DNA of 64,000 nucleotides from Solwaraspora sp. WMMA2056 (GCF_030345095.1 NZ_CP128360.1:1550001-1614000); one strand, 5' to 3'; positions 54,325 to 63,129 are shown, counted from the stretch's first letter. A program made the numbers and translations. Notes: generated from the sequence alone by a model not told the origin.

Positions 54325-54425
54325 AGTGCCGGTACGGCACCGTTTGGGTTCAGTGCCGGTACGGCACCGTTTGGGTTCAGTGCCGGTACGGCACCGTCGT
54401 GGTTCAGTGCCGGTACGGCACCGGC
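54325..54425 (-). repeat. 27-bp hairpin-bearing tandem array
   Basis: Nearly four 27-bp units start at 54325, 54352, 54379 and 54406. On the rhlE sense strand each holds a hairpin GTGCCG-TAC-CGGCAC followed by TGAACCCAAACG (or a close variant). The array is about 93 bp upstream of the rhlE start and in the same orientation as the gene. Confidence 0.95.
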
Positions 54426-54840
54426 GAGTAGCGGTGCCGGGTCGGCGCGGATGGTCCGGGTGACGTCGACGCGGCCGGGTGTGTGGATGCGGCGGTGCGT
54501 CAACTGACGGCGCTGGCCACACGCGATCGACAGGTCGCGGGCCGCACGCGCGCCGCGAACCCCGCGCGAGCAATCTCGACGGCCGCAGCATTTGCTGACC
54601 ATCGTAGCCCACCGCCAGCGTCGACGTGGAAAAACCTCGGCGGCTGACCGGGTGACCGGAGCGCGATGGTGTGATTCGAGTCACCGGGAGTGGTGGCAGC
54701 AGGCGGGTCCATCGTGATGGACGACACATGCCTGCGTGTCGCCGGATGCTGCCGACAGCGTACGGCGGATGCGCGGCCACGCATCCGCCGACGGTGTCGG
54801 CACCCGCTGACGAGCAGCCGCTCAGCGGGTCACGGCGACG
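54426..54840. other. Gap between rhlE leader array and DUF3107 gene
   Basis: About 400 bp without a gene that I can support. Short open frames on both strands look like composition shadows. The minus-strand frame 54602-54225 reads through the array as a GAVPALNPN repeat and stops across the rhlE start, so a leader peptide is possible but unproven. No tRNA, terminator or known riboswitch was recognised. Confidence 0.4.
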
Positions 54841-55065
54841 TCAACGTACGGTGAAGCCGACCGATCGGGGTGCGGCCTCGGCGATCTCGACGTAGGCGAT
54901 CTTGGCCACCGGAACGATGACCCGTCGGCCACGCTCGTCGGTCAGTGACAGAGTCCCCTCGGTCGCGATTGCCTGGGTCACGATCTGCTCGATCTCCGCC
55001 GGAGACTGGGAACTCTCCAGAACGAGCTCACGCGGCGCGTACTGCACGCCGATCTTGACCTCCAC
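54841..55065 (-). CDS. DUF3107 protein
   Basis: A 74-residue protein of the actinobacterial DUF3107 family (TB9.4/Rv3208A-like): VKIGVQYAPRELVLESSQSP, VTQAIATEGTLSLTDERGRR, VIVPVAKIAYVEIAEAAPRS. It has a small alpha/beta shape and no signal peptide. Function is unknown, but the gene is conserved beside a TetR gene and near rhlE and moeZ in actinobacteria, as here. AAGGAGG lies four bases before GTG 55065. Confidence 0.93.
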   Translation of the reverse strand: MEVKIGVQYAPRELVLESSQSPAEIEQIVTQAIATEGTLSLTDERGRRVIVPVAKIAYVEIAEAAPRSVGFTVR

Positions 55066-55131
55066 GGGTCCTCCTTGAGGTGGGCGAAAACAGCGCCATC
55101 GCGAAGGTTAGCCGATGCGCGCGCACTGCGT

Positions 55132-55770
55132 TCAGGATGCCTCGCCCTGTAGTGGAAATCCGGCGATCCCACGCCAGGACAGCGCGGCGAGCAACGACTC
55201 CGCCTCGCCCTTGGGTACCTGCCGGCCACCGGCGAGCCAGAACTGGGCGGCGGTCTCCGCCGCCCCGACCAGTCCGGAGGCGAGCAGCTCGGCGCGGGAC
55301 CGGCTCACCCCGGTGTCGGAGATGATGGTGTCGGTGATGGCGGCGATGCACTCCCGCTCGACCCGTTCGACCCGGGCCCGTACGGCCGGCTCGTTGCGCA
55401 GGTCGGAATCGAAGACCAGCCGGAACGCGCCGCTCTCCTCGTCGACGAAGTCGAAGTACGCCTGGACCGCGCCGCTGACCCGTTCCTTGTTGTCACTGGT
55501 GGCGGCCATCGCCGCCGCGACTTTGGCGATGATCGAGTCGCAGTGCGTGTCGAGAAGCGCCAGATACAACTCCAATTTGCCCGGAAAATGTTGGTACAGC
55601 ACTGGCTTGGACACCCCGGCACGCTCCGCGATGTCATCCATCGCCGCCGCGTGGTAACCCTGTGCTACAAACACCTCCTGTGCGGCGGCGAGCAGTTGCT
55701 TACGGCGTGCGGAGCGCGGCATCCTCGCCGGCCGGCCGGCCGTCTGTGCGCCGCTCGACGCAGCGGTCAT
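55132..55770 (-). CDS. TetR-family regulator (Rv3208/FasR-like position)
   Basis: A 212-residue TetR regulator. The helix-turn-helix is at residues about 25-70 (LLAAAQEVFVAQGYHAAAMD, then DIAERAGVSKPVLYQHFPGK). The ligand domain is helical (AYFDFVDEESGAFRLVFDSD). It precedes the DUF3107 gene by 66 bp, as Rv3208 precedes Rv3208A in Mycobacterium. Related proteins at this locus act as activators or repressors of fatty-acid genes, but that is family knowledge and not shown here. It is divergent from the large disordered protein gene. Confidence 0.92.
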   Translation of the reverse strand: MTAASSGAQTAGRPARMPRSARRKQLLAAAQEVFVAQGYHAAAMDDIAERAGVSKPVLYQHFPGKLELYLALLDTHCDSIIAKVAAAMAATSDNKERVSGAVQAYFDFVDEESGAFRLVFDSDLRNEPAVRARVERVERECIAAITDTIISDTGVSRSRAELLASGLVGAAETAAQFWLAGGRQVPKGEAESLLAALSWRGIAGFPLQGEAS

Positions 55771-55922
55771 GTCGAACCTCCGAGTCCGGGTGGAACGATC
55801 TGGTCGGCGTATGAACGAAACGATCAGTGCATATCACCTGGCCGGTCAATTAGCCCGACGTTGCAACTTATCGCCACTGTCAGCACACGGTAGCCTCAGC
55901 GGGGGCGACCGAGGAGCGCACG

Positions 55923-58769
55923 GTGGACGAATCAGGTGAACCCCGCGGGGCCGCACCGGGACCAGACGATGGCGGAGCGGACTCGCGAGGCCGTCGTGAC
56001 CAGGGAATGGGCAGTTGGGCGGGGTCGCCGACGAGGTGGTCGGACGGGTCCGGCATCGAGCCGGAAGGAGAGCGGTCCGGGACCGGCTGGACGTCGTCCG
56101 GTGCCCCGGGCAGCGCGGCCAACTGGGCCGATCCGCCGTCGCGGTACGCCGAGGTGCTGCCGTTCACCCGTACCCCGCGCAGCGGATCCACCCGGGGCCG
56201 GCTGGGCGCCGACACGGGGCGGGTGCTGTCCGAGCCGGTGAGCGCCAGCCCGTACCCGACGGGCCAGGGTGCCGCCCGCGAGCAGGCCGTGGTGCCGACC
56301 CCGCGTCCGGCGCCGGCCGGCGAGACGGTCGACGGGTCCGTCCAGCGCACCGACGGCTACCGTCCGGAGCGCGCCGACGGCCAGCGGCCGGACCGCGCCG
56401 ACGGCCACCGTCCGGACCGCGCCGACGGCCACCGTCCGGACCGTCCCGGCTCCGACGACGACCGGACCGCGCCGAGCGCCAGCCGGGACACCGGTGGCGA
56501 CGCCCCGCGTCGCCCGGCCGAACCCGCCCGACCGGTGCCGACCCCGGTGAACTCGCCGCCCCGGTGGCAGGAGACCGCCCGCGTGGTGCCGTCGACGCCG
56601 CTGCGGCCCGTGCCGGTCGCCTCGGCGACGCCGGTGTCGCCGGCCGCGCCGCGCCCGGTCCGCCCCGGCACACCACCCGGTTTCCAGGGCCCGACGGGGG
56701 CCGGCCCGGCAATCGAGGACGACCGGTCGCCCCGACGGCCGGGCGGCGGCGACAGCCGTCGCGCCGACGGTGCCCCGATGCGCCAGGAAACCACCGCGTC
56801 GGCCGACGACCGTCAGTCCGGCCCCGACCCGGCCGACTACGGTGCGGCGCGGGCCGACCGGTCCACCGACCGGGTGACCCGACCCGACCCGGGTGGGCCC
56901 GGCACCGGCCAGCCCGGCACCGCCGGACCCACGTCCGCGCCACCGGTCAGCGGGGCCCCGGCCTGGGCGCGGCCGTCGACCAGCGTCGGCGCGATCCGCC
57001 AGCCCACCGGCGAATGGCCCCGGCAGAGCAGCACCGGTGCCTGGCCGCAACAACCGACCGGGGACTGGGACCGGCGCGGCGACGCCGGCGACTGGCCCGG
57101 CCGGTCCGGTGCCGACGACTGGGACCATCCGCGTGCCGGCGACGCCGACCAGCCGCAGGCCGGGTCGCCGCAGGTCGGATCCGAGCCGTACGGCGGTGGC
57201 GCGCCCACCTCCGGCGGGCCGACCGGCGACGTCGGACCGGACTGGTCGTACGGGCAGAGCTGGGCGCCGACACAGCCGGAGTGGGCCGGCCCGGACGCCG
57301 ATCAACAGTGGACATCTCAGGAGTCGGCCGGGCCGCGGCCCTGGTCCGACGGCCCGGCACCCGACTGGTCCGGTCCGACGTCGCAGACCGCTCCAGCGTC
57401 GCCGCACGGTCCGACGCCACAGCATGGTCCGACGTCACCGACCGGCCCATCGTCACCGCACGGGCCGACCGCGCAGCACGGTCCGTCGGCGCAGCACTGG
57501 TCCGACGACGCCGACCGTGGCTGGTCGCCGCCGGAACAGCCGCGCTGGCAGTCGAGCGGACCCACCGCCGAGTCCCCGCCCTGGCCGCCGGCCGAGTCCG
57601 GGACCGACCGGCCCTGGCCGTCGGCCACCGACTTCGGACCGGCCGGGCCCGGCGGCTTCGGACCCGACGATTCGGCACCACCGCCCGCACCCGACGCCGA
57701 CCTGTCCACCCCGATCGCCGCTGCCGCGCTGGACTCGCTGCCGCAGCGGGTCCCAGCCGACCCGGACGTGCCAACTGTGCCGCAACCTCCCGCGGTGGAA
57801 CCCTCGGCGGAAACGCCGGAACTTGCCCGGATCGCCTCCCACCTGCGTCGGGGCGACTCCGCCGGGCAGCCGCAGGAGCGGCCGGAAGGCTTCGACGTCA
57901 ACGCCATCCTGGCCGCCGTACGGGGCGTCGGCGGGGTGCGGGACGCCTCCTTGCGGACCACCGAGGCCGGTGCGCACAGCCTGCGCCTGGACCTGTCCGA
58001 AGGTGCCGACCCGGCCGAGGTGAGCCGGATGGTGGCGCGGCTGCTGCAGGAACGCATGGGGCTGGCGGCGGCACCACAGAACCTGCCCGGTGCCGATCTC
58101 GGCGGCGGGTTGCCCGCGTTGCCGACCCGGGGCCGGGCGTCCGCTCCGCTGCCACCGGCGCCGCCGCCGGCCGCCGCGCCGGGCTGGTCGCACCCGGAGC
58201 CGGCGGACGTGCCGCGCCGGCGCCGCCCCGGTCAGCGACCCCAACCGGAGTACGGCGACCCGCCGCCGACCGCACCGGCGGAGCCGGCGGCAGTGAGCTG
58301 CCCGGACACCTCCACCGCACCGGCGAGCGGGCCGCCGCGCCCGCTGAACCCCGGTGGCCGCCCAGGTCCCCGGGTGGTGCTGGACCACGTGCAGGTCTCC
58401 ACGTTCGGCGTGGACGCCACCGTCGAGGTACGGCTGACCGCCGGGCCGCGTACCACCTCCGGTGTCGCGACCGGGCCGGCGGTCGACGGCTACGTGCTGC
58501 GGCTGTGTGCGGTCGCCGCCGCGTCCGCGATCGAGGAGCTGCTCACCGGCCCGGCCGGGGCGTTCGACCGGGGGCGGTGCTTCGTGGAGCACGCGGCCGT
58601 GGTGCCGATGGGCGGCTGCGAGGTGGCGGTCGTCGTCGTACTGCTGGCCTGTGGTGGCTGGGTGGAGCAGCTCGCCGGTTCGGCGGTGGTCTCCGGTGAC
58701 CCCCGGCAGGCTGTGGTGCGCGCCACGTTGGCGGCGGTCAACCGCAGGTTGGACGCCCTGCTGGCCTGA
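55923..58769 (+). CDS. Large disordered protein with conserved C-terminal domains, unknown function
   Basis: A 948-residue protein. The first 620 residues are disordered: Pro, Gly, Asp, Arg, Ser and Trp-rich, with short tandem repeats (RADGHRPD; HGPTSP-like; PTGEWPRQ/TGAWPQQ/AGDWPGR). Two ordered segments follow: about 650-715 (FDVNAILAAVRGVGGVRDAS; GADPAEVSRMVARLLQERMG) and about 820-948 (VVLDHVQVSTFGVDATVEVR; GPAVDGYVLRLCAVAAASAI; RCFVEHAAVVPMGGCEVAVV). I do not recognise these as a named family. GAGGAG lies before the GTG start. No signal peptide or membrane helix is present. The arrangement suggests a scaffold or condensate-forming protein (inference). Confidence 0.78.
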   Translation: MDESGEPRGAAPGPDDGGADSRGRRDQGMGSWAGSPTRWSDGSGIEPEGERSGTGWTSSGAPGSAANWADPPSRYAEVLPFTRTPRSGSTRGRLGADTGRVLSEPVSASPYPTGQGAAREQAVVPTPRPAPAGETVDGSVQRTDGYRPERADGQRPDRADGHRPDRADGHRPDRPGSDDDRTAPSASRDTGGDAPRRPAEPARPVPTPVNSPPRWQETARVVPSTPLRPVPVASATPVSPAAPRPVRPGTPPGFQGPTGAGPAIEDDRSPRRPGGGDSRRADGAPMRQETTASADDRQSGPDPADYGAARADRSTDRVTRPDPGGPGTGQPGTAGPTSAPPVSGAPAWARPSTSVGAIRQPTGEWPRQSSTGAWPQQPTGDWDRRGDAGDWPGRSGADDWDHPRAGDADQPQAGSPQVGSEPYGGGAPTSGGPTGDVGPDWSYGQSWAPTQPEWAGPDADQQWTSQESAGPRPWSDGPAPDWSGPTSQTAPASPHGPTPQHGPTSPTGPSSPHGPTAQHGPSAQHWSDDADRGWSPPEQPRWQSSGPTAESPPWPPAESGTDRPWPSATDFGPAGPGGFGPDDSAPPPAPDADLSTPIAAAALDSLPQRVPADPDVPTVPQPPAVEPSAETPELARIASHLRRGDSAGQPQERPEGFDVNAILAAVRGVGGVRDASLRTTEAGAHSLRLDLSEGADPAEVSRMVARLLQERMGLAAAPQNLPGADLGGGLPALPTRGRASAPLPPAPPPAAAPGWSHPEPADVPRRRRPGQRPQPEYGDPPPTAPAEPAAVSCPDTSTAPASGPPRPLNPGGRPGPRVVLDHVQVSTFGVDATVEVRLTAGPRTTSGVATGPAVDGYVLRLCAVAAASAIEELLTGPAGAFDRGRCFVEHAAVVPMGGCEVAVVVVLLACGGWVEQLAGSAVVSGDPRQAVVRATLAAVNRRLDALLA
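56346..56441 (+). repeat. 24-bp tandem repeat, 4 copies
   Basis: Four 24-bp units encode an octapeptide of the form RADGHRPD in the disordered region of the large protein. Units 3 and 4 are identical. Confidence 0.93.
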
Positions 58770-58814
58770 TCCGACACGCCGTACCGGGTGTGGGTTGTGG
58801 CAAGGTGGACGGCG

Positions 58815-59765
58815 ATGTCCGCCAGTGATGCCCGTCGCGCCCGTCGTCCCGGCCACCGCCGGGCCGCGCGCTTCCAGCCCGCGCGGTCGCGGGCTGCGCG
58901 CTCCCGGACCGGCCGGCCCCGGTCGCGGTGGCAGCGGCTGCGCTGGCCGGTGCTGACGGCGGCGCTGGTCGCCGCGATCGGGTTGGGCGTGATCGGGGTC
59001 GCGCTGCCCCGGGTCGGCGGCTGGGACGTGCTGGCCGCACCGGTGGGTGTCGGGCGGTCGACCGCCGTACCGCCGGGGTCGCAGTCGCCGACCCCGGCGC
59101 CGAGTGCCGCACCGACGAGCGCCGCCCCGCCGCCGACGACGGCGCCCCCGCCGCCGGTGTTGCAGGTGCCGGGTGCGGTGCCGTCGGTCGGCACCGGCGA
59201 CTTCGCCTTCGGTGCCACCCAGGGCGACATCGCCGGCCGGTCCGGCACGCTGCGTCGCTACCGGGTGGCGGTGGAGGTCGGCGCGGACGAGGACGTCGAG
59301 GCGTTCGGCGAGATCGTCGACCGGACGTTGGCCGACCCGGGCAGCTGGACCGGCGGCGGCCAGTGGCGGTTGCAGCGGGTCCCGGACCGGGCCGGGCACG
59401 ACTTCACCGTCTACCTGGCGACGGCGCAGACGGCGTACCGGATGTGCCAGGCGGGCTGGGTGGACATCCGCATCGACGGGGTGCCGTACACGTCCTGCCG
59501 CGCGCAGGGCAAGGTGATCATCAATCTGGACCGGTGGCGGCGGTCGGTCGACCACTACGTGCAGGCGCAGGTACCGCTGGACGTCTACCGGACGTACGTG
59601 CTCAACCACGAGGTCGGGCACGAGCTCGGGCACGGTCACGAGCGCTGCCCGGGTGACGGCGAGCCGGCACCGGTGATGATGCAGCAGACGCTGTTCCTCA
59701 ACGGATGTGTGGCCAACCCGTGGCCGTTCCTGGCCGGGGAGCGGTACGCCGGTCCGCCGCTTTAG
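58815..59765 (+). CDS. DUF3152 zincin-like membrane-anchored protein
   Basis: A 316-residue protein of the DUF3152 family (Rv3207c-like). A basic cytoplasmic N-terminus leads to one helix (VLTAALVAAIGLGVIGVAL, about 44-63) and a Pro/Ala-rich linker. The extracellular domain (about 120-316) contains NHEVGHELGHGHERCPG, an HExxH zinc motif with a third His, and conserved Cys residues (YRMCQAG, YTSCRAQG, LNGCVANPWPF). It is probably a metalloprotease outside the cell, though activity is unproven for the family. AAGGTGG lies five bases before the ATG. A paralogue lies directly downstream. Confidence 0.9.
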   Translation: MSASDARRARRPGHRRAARFQPARSRAARSRTGRPRSRWQRLRWPVLTAALVAAIGLGVIGVALPRVGGWDVLAAPVGVGRSTAVPPGSQSPTPAPSAAPTSAAPPPTTAPPPPVLQVPGAVPSVGTGDFAFGATQGDIAGRSGTLRRYRVAVEVGADEDVEAFGEIVDRTLADPGSWTGGGQWRLQRVPDRAGHDFTVYLATAQTAYRMCQAGWVDIRIDGVPYTSCRAQGKVIINLDRWRRSVDHYVQAQVPLDVYRTYVLNHEVGHELGHGHERCPGDGEPAPVMMQQTLFLNGCVANPWPFLAGERYAGPPL

Positions 59766-59915
59766 ACCCTGCCCGACTGACGAAACGTCGGAGGATACGG
59801 GGCATTTGGTCAGATTGACCTGCTAAGTCGGTGACGCCCGCGCGTCGCCACGGTCAGGTGCATATGTCATGACAATCTGTGCGCATCAGGCGAGCTGTCA
59901 GGAGGGGCGGTCACC

Positions 59916-60908
59916 GTGCGCAAGATCCAGTCAACTGCGAACATCCGGACGTCGGCCTCCGCCAGCGGTCGACGGTCGGTCCGCGACGATGGTCGACGGT
60001 CGGCCCCCGACCCGGCGCGTCGCCGTGAGCTGCACGGCCGCCGCCGACGGGTCGGCGTACTCGCGTTGGTCACGGTCGCGGCGACGCTGATCGGGGTCGA
60101 CCTGCTGCACGCCGGTGCCGACGCCGAGGGCCGACTACCGGCCGCCGTCCGCGAGCCCGGCCCCGGCGGCGCTGCCGACGCCGACGCCCCGGACAGCGGC
60201 AGCCCCGACGGCGCCGCCGCGCTGCCACCGGTGATCGCACCCGCCCCGAACGGCACCCCCGACCCCGACGCAACCGGCGGCGCCGACGCGCCCGACGCGC
60301 CCGACGCGCGCGGCGGGCCGCAGGCACCGCCGGCCAGCTACCCACAGGCCGGGACCGGCACCTTCGGCTACCTCACCGGCTCCGGGCCGGTGCTGGGCTG
60401 GGCCGGTGAACTGCGCCGGTTCCGCATCGCCGTCGAGGACGGCATCGGCCAGCGGGCCGACGAGTTCGCCGGGATCGTCGACGCCACCCTCGGCGACCAG
60501 CGCAGCTGGGTCGCCTCCCGGCAGTTCCGGCTGCAGCGGGTCTCCCGCGCCGACGCCGCCGAGTTCACCATCTACCTCGCCTCGCCGGCCACCTCCGAGC
60601 AGATGTGCGCACTCGGCGGCCTGTCGACCGAGCAGTACACCTCCTGCCGACTCCCCGGCCAGGTGATCATCAACGTGGCCCGGTGGCTGGAGGCCGTACC
60701 GCACTTCGACGCCCCGCTCGCCGAGTACCGGGCCTACGCGATCAACCACGAGGTCGGGCACCAGTTCGGCATGTTCCACGAGGTCTGCCCGGCACCCGGG
60801 CGGCCCGCCCCGGTCATGCAGCAGCAGACGTACGGGATGCAGGGCTGCGTCGCCAACGGCTGGCCGTACCTCGACGGCAAGCGGTACACCGGGCCACCGA
60901 TGGTCTGA
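59916..60908 (+). CDS. DUF3152 zincin-like membrane-anchored protein, second copy
   Basis: A 330-residue paralogue of the preceding gene. It has a basic N-terminus, a helix (VGVLALVTVAATLIGVDLLH, about 46-65), a longer acidic Pro/Asp/Ala linker (about 70-145) and the same catalytic pattern NHEVGHQFGMFHEVCP with Cys residues in EQMCALGG, YTSCRLPG and MQGCVANGWPYL. The HExxH motif is intact. AGGAGG lies ten bases before the GTG start. The two copies differ throughout the linker and by the HELGH to HQFGM change, so the duplication is old. Both lie in the conserved rhlE-moeZ neighbourhood. Confidence 0.9.
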   Translation: MRKIQSTANIRTSASASGRRSVRDDGRRSAPDPARRRELHGRRRRVGVLALVTVAATLIGVDLLHAGADAEGRLPAAVREPGPGGAADADAPDSGSPDGAAALPPVIAPAPNGTPDPDATGGADAPDAPDARGGPQAPPASYPQAGTGTFGYLTGSGPVLGWAGELRRFRIAVEDGIGQRADEFAGIVDATLGDQRSWVASRQFRLQRVSRADAAEFTIYLASPATSEQMCALGGLSTEQYTSCRLPGQVIINVARWLEAVPHFDAPLAEYRAYAINHEVGHQFGMFHEVCPAPGRPAPVMQQQTYGMQGCVANGWPYLDGKRYTGPPMV

Positions 60909-61041
60909 GACAGCTGATCGCAGCGGGGCAGCCCGGTATTCCCGGATCCCGGATGGCGGGCGGTGTCGCTGCTCATGGCCGGCCGGCCGCGAAGCGAGCA
61001 ACAATAGCGCAGCCACCATTGCCGATCCCGGGGAGTTCACC

Positions 61042-62202
61042 GTGTCGTTGCCCCCGCTCGTCGAACCCGCCGCCGAGCTGACCGTCGATGAGATCCGCCG
61101 CTACTCGCGGCACCTCATCATCCCGGACGTCGGCGTCGACGGCCAGAAACGCCTCAAGAACGCCAAGGTCCTCTGCGTCGGCGCGGGTGGCCTCGGCTCG
61201 CCGGCGCTGATGTACCTGGCCGCCGCCGGCGTCGGCACGCTGGGCATCATCGACTTCGACACCGTCGACGAGTCGAACCTGCAGCGTCAGGTCATCCACG
61301 GCCAGTCCGACATCGGCCGGCCCAAGGCCGAGTCCGCCGCCGCGTCGGTCCGGGAGATCAACCCGTACGTCGACGTACGGATCCACAACGTGACCCTGGA
61401 CAACGACAACGTCTTCGACATCTTCGGCCAGTACGACCTGATCCTCGACGGCACCGACAACTTCGCCACCCGTTACCTGGTCAACGACGCCTGCGTGCTG
61501 CTCGGCAAGCCGTACGTGTGGGGCTCGATCTACCGGTTCGACGGCCAGGTCAGTGTCTTCTGGGACCAGCACGGCCCGAACTACCGGGACCTCTACCCGG
61601 AGCCGCCGCCGCCCGGCATGGTGCCGTCCTGCGCCGAAGGTGGCGTGCTCGGCGTGCTCTGCGCCTCGATCGGGTCGGTCATGGTGACCGAGGCGATCAA
61701 GCTGATCACCGGCATCGGCGAGCCGCTGCTCGGCCGGCTGATGGTCTACGACGCCCTGGAGATGTCCTACCGGGTCATCAAGATCCGCAAGGACCCGAAC
61801 GGCGAGCCGATCACCGGCCTGATCGACTACGACGACTTCTGCGGCGCGGTCTCCGCCGAGGCCGAGGAGGCGGCCGTCGACTCGACGATCACCCCCCGCG
61901 AGCTGAAGGAGTGGCAGGACGCCGGCAAGGACTTCTTCCTGGTCGACGTCCGGGAGCCCGCCGAGTACGAGATCGTGAAGATCCCCGGCTCGACGCTGAT
62001 CCCCAAGGGTGAGTTCCTCACCGGGGAGGCCCTGGCGAAGCTGCCGCAGGGCCGGCAGATCGTGCTGCACTGCAAGTCCGGCGTACGGTCGGCCGAAGCC
62101 CTCGCCGCGGTCAAGGCCGCCGGGTTCGCCGACGCCGTCCACCTGCAGGGCGGCGTGGTCTCCTGGGTCAAGCAGATCGACCCGTCGTTGCCCAGCTACT
62201 GA
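61042..62202 (+). CDS. moeZ: Adenylyltransferase/sulfurtransferase MoeZ
   Basis: A 386-residue two-domain enzyme. The N-terminal ThiF/MoeB adenylyltransferase (about 15-270) has the nucleotide loop KVLCVGAGGLGSPALMYL, IDFDTVDESNLQRQV and DGTDNFATRYLVND. The C-terminal rhodanese domain (about 290-386) carries the persulfide Cys in IVLHCKSGVRSAEAL. MoeZ activates the C-terminal glycine of ubiquitin-like sulfur carriers (MoaD, ThiS, CysO) and loads sulfur on it, for molybdopterin, thiamine and cysteine synthesis. The CxxC zinc motifs of E. coli MoeB are absent, as is usual in actinobacterial MoeZ. The start is GTG with GGGGAG upstream. A 20-bp duplication of the end follows the stop. Confidence 0.96.
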   Translation: MSLPPLVEPAAELTVDEIRRYSRHLIIPDVGVDGQKRLKNAKVLCVGAGGLGSPALMYLAAAGVGTLGIIDFDTVDESNLQRQVIHGQSDIGRPKAESAAASVREINPYVDVRIHNVTLDNDNVFDIFGQYDLILDGTDNFATRYLVNDACVLLGKPYVWGSIYRFDGQVSVFWDQHGPNYRDLYPEPPPPGMVPSCAEGGVLGVLCASIGSVMVTEAIKLITGIGEPLLGRLMVYDALEMSYRVIKIRKDPNGEPITGLIDYDDFCGAVSAEAEEAAVDSTITPRELKEWQDAGKDFFLVDVREPAEYEIVKIPGSTLIPKGEFLTGEALAKLPQGRQIVLHCKSGVRSAEALAAVKAAGFADAVHLQGGVVSWVKQIDPSLPSY

Positions 62203-62227
62203 CGCCGCTGCCCAGCTACTGACACCG
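62188..62227 (+). repeat. 20-bp duplication including the moeZ stop
   Basis: The last codons and stop of moeZ (TGCCCAGCTACTGAC at 62189-62203) recur at 62209-62223, giving a 20-bp tandem repeat. Confidence 0.93.
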
Positions 62228-62346
62228 CCAGGCCACTGACCGGACGACGCCCCCGGGGATCTGGTTCATCCAGGTCCCTGGCCGGCTAGTTGACCTTGAC
62301 TGACTTACCGAGGCAGGAATCCGGACCCGCCGGTAGCCTGTCGTCC

Positions 62347-63129
62347 GTGGTCGATATGGATGCCGCCATCGGGTTCGTCGTGGCGCACGGGGACACCGTC
62401 GATCGGGCCCGGCTGTCGTGGCTGCGTACCGGTGCCGCCCCGCAGCCGGATGTGCTCACCAGCGCCGAGATCGGGCAGGCCTCAGACGGGGGCTGGCCCG
62501 CCTTCTGGGCCGGTGACGTCGCCTCGGTCGACGCCACCTGCTTCCGCCTCGCCGAGCTGGACGACCTCGGCGCGCTGCACCGGCCACCGGCCCGCAAGGC
62601 CCTCGACTGGCTGGTCAGCCGGCAACGCGACGACGGCAGCTGGGAAGAGGACGAGTCACTGGCCGCCGAGGCACCCGAATGGGCCCGCCCCGGCGACCCG
62701 GAAGCCACCTACTACCTGACCGCCAACGCCGGCTACTGGCTCAGCGTCGCCGACGACCCCGCCTATCGGGACGCCGCGCAGCGCGCCGCCGGCTACCTGG
62801 CCGCCCAGATGCGCCCGGACGGCACCTGGCCGTCGTACCTGCTGGCCGGCTGGCTGGCCGCCGCCACCCTCTACCGGCAGACCATGTTCTACGAGTCGGC
62901 CCGGATGCAGGTGGTGCTCAACGACCGGCTCGCCACCATGACCCCCGGCGACGTCGCCCAGCTCGCCGCCGCCCTGCGCCGCGCCGGCCTCGCCGACGAC
63001 GACTGGCTGCTGGTCAACGCCCGCCGCCGGCTGGCGGCCACCCAACGCAGCGACGGCGGCTGGGACAGCGACTCCGGCGACGCCTTCGAGGTGCACGCCG
63101 CCCTGGCCGCCATCCGCGCCTGCCGCTGA
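62347..63129 (+). CDS. Prenyltransferase/squalene-oxidase-repeat protein
   Basis: A 260-residue alpha/alpha-barrel protein with the QW-like repeats of the terpene cyclase and prenyltransferase superfamily: ALDWLVSRQRDDGSWEEDES, AAGYLAAQMRPDGTWPSYLL, ARRRLAATQRSDGGWDSDSG. The DxDD or zinc ligands of true cyclases and prenyltransferases are not seen, so it may be non-enzymatic. The gene follows moeZ by 144 bp. GTG 62347 lies seven bases after TAGCCT, a leaderless arrangement; the longer frame from TTG 62290 is less likely. Function unknown. Confidence 0.82.
   Translation: MVDMDAAIGFVVAHGDTVDRARLSWLRTGAAPQPDVLTSAEIGQASDGGWPAFWAGDVASVDATCFRLAELDDLGALHRPPARKALDWLVSRQRDDGSWEEDESLAAEAPEWARPGDPEATYYLTANAGYWLSVADDPAYRDAAQRAAGYLAAQMRPDGTWPSYLLAGWLAAATLYRQTMFYESARMQVVLNDRLATMTPGDVAQLAAALRRAGLADDDWLLVNARRRLAATQRSDGGWDSDSGDAFEVHAALAAIRACR

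Noticed and set aside
55932-59639. Long minus-strand frames opposite the disordered protein and DUF3152 genes
   Set aside because: They are Arg/Gly/Ala-rich composition shadows with no domains; the plus strand has ribosome sites and recognisable families.
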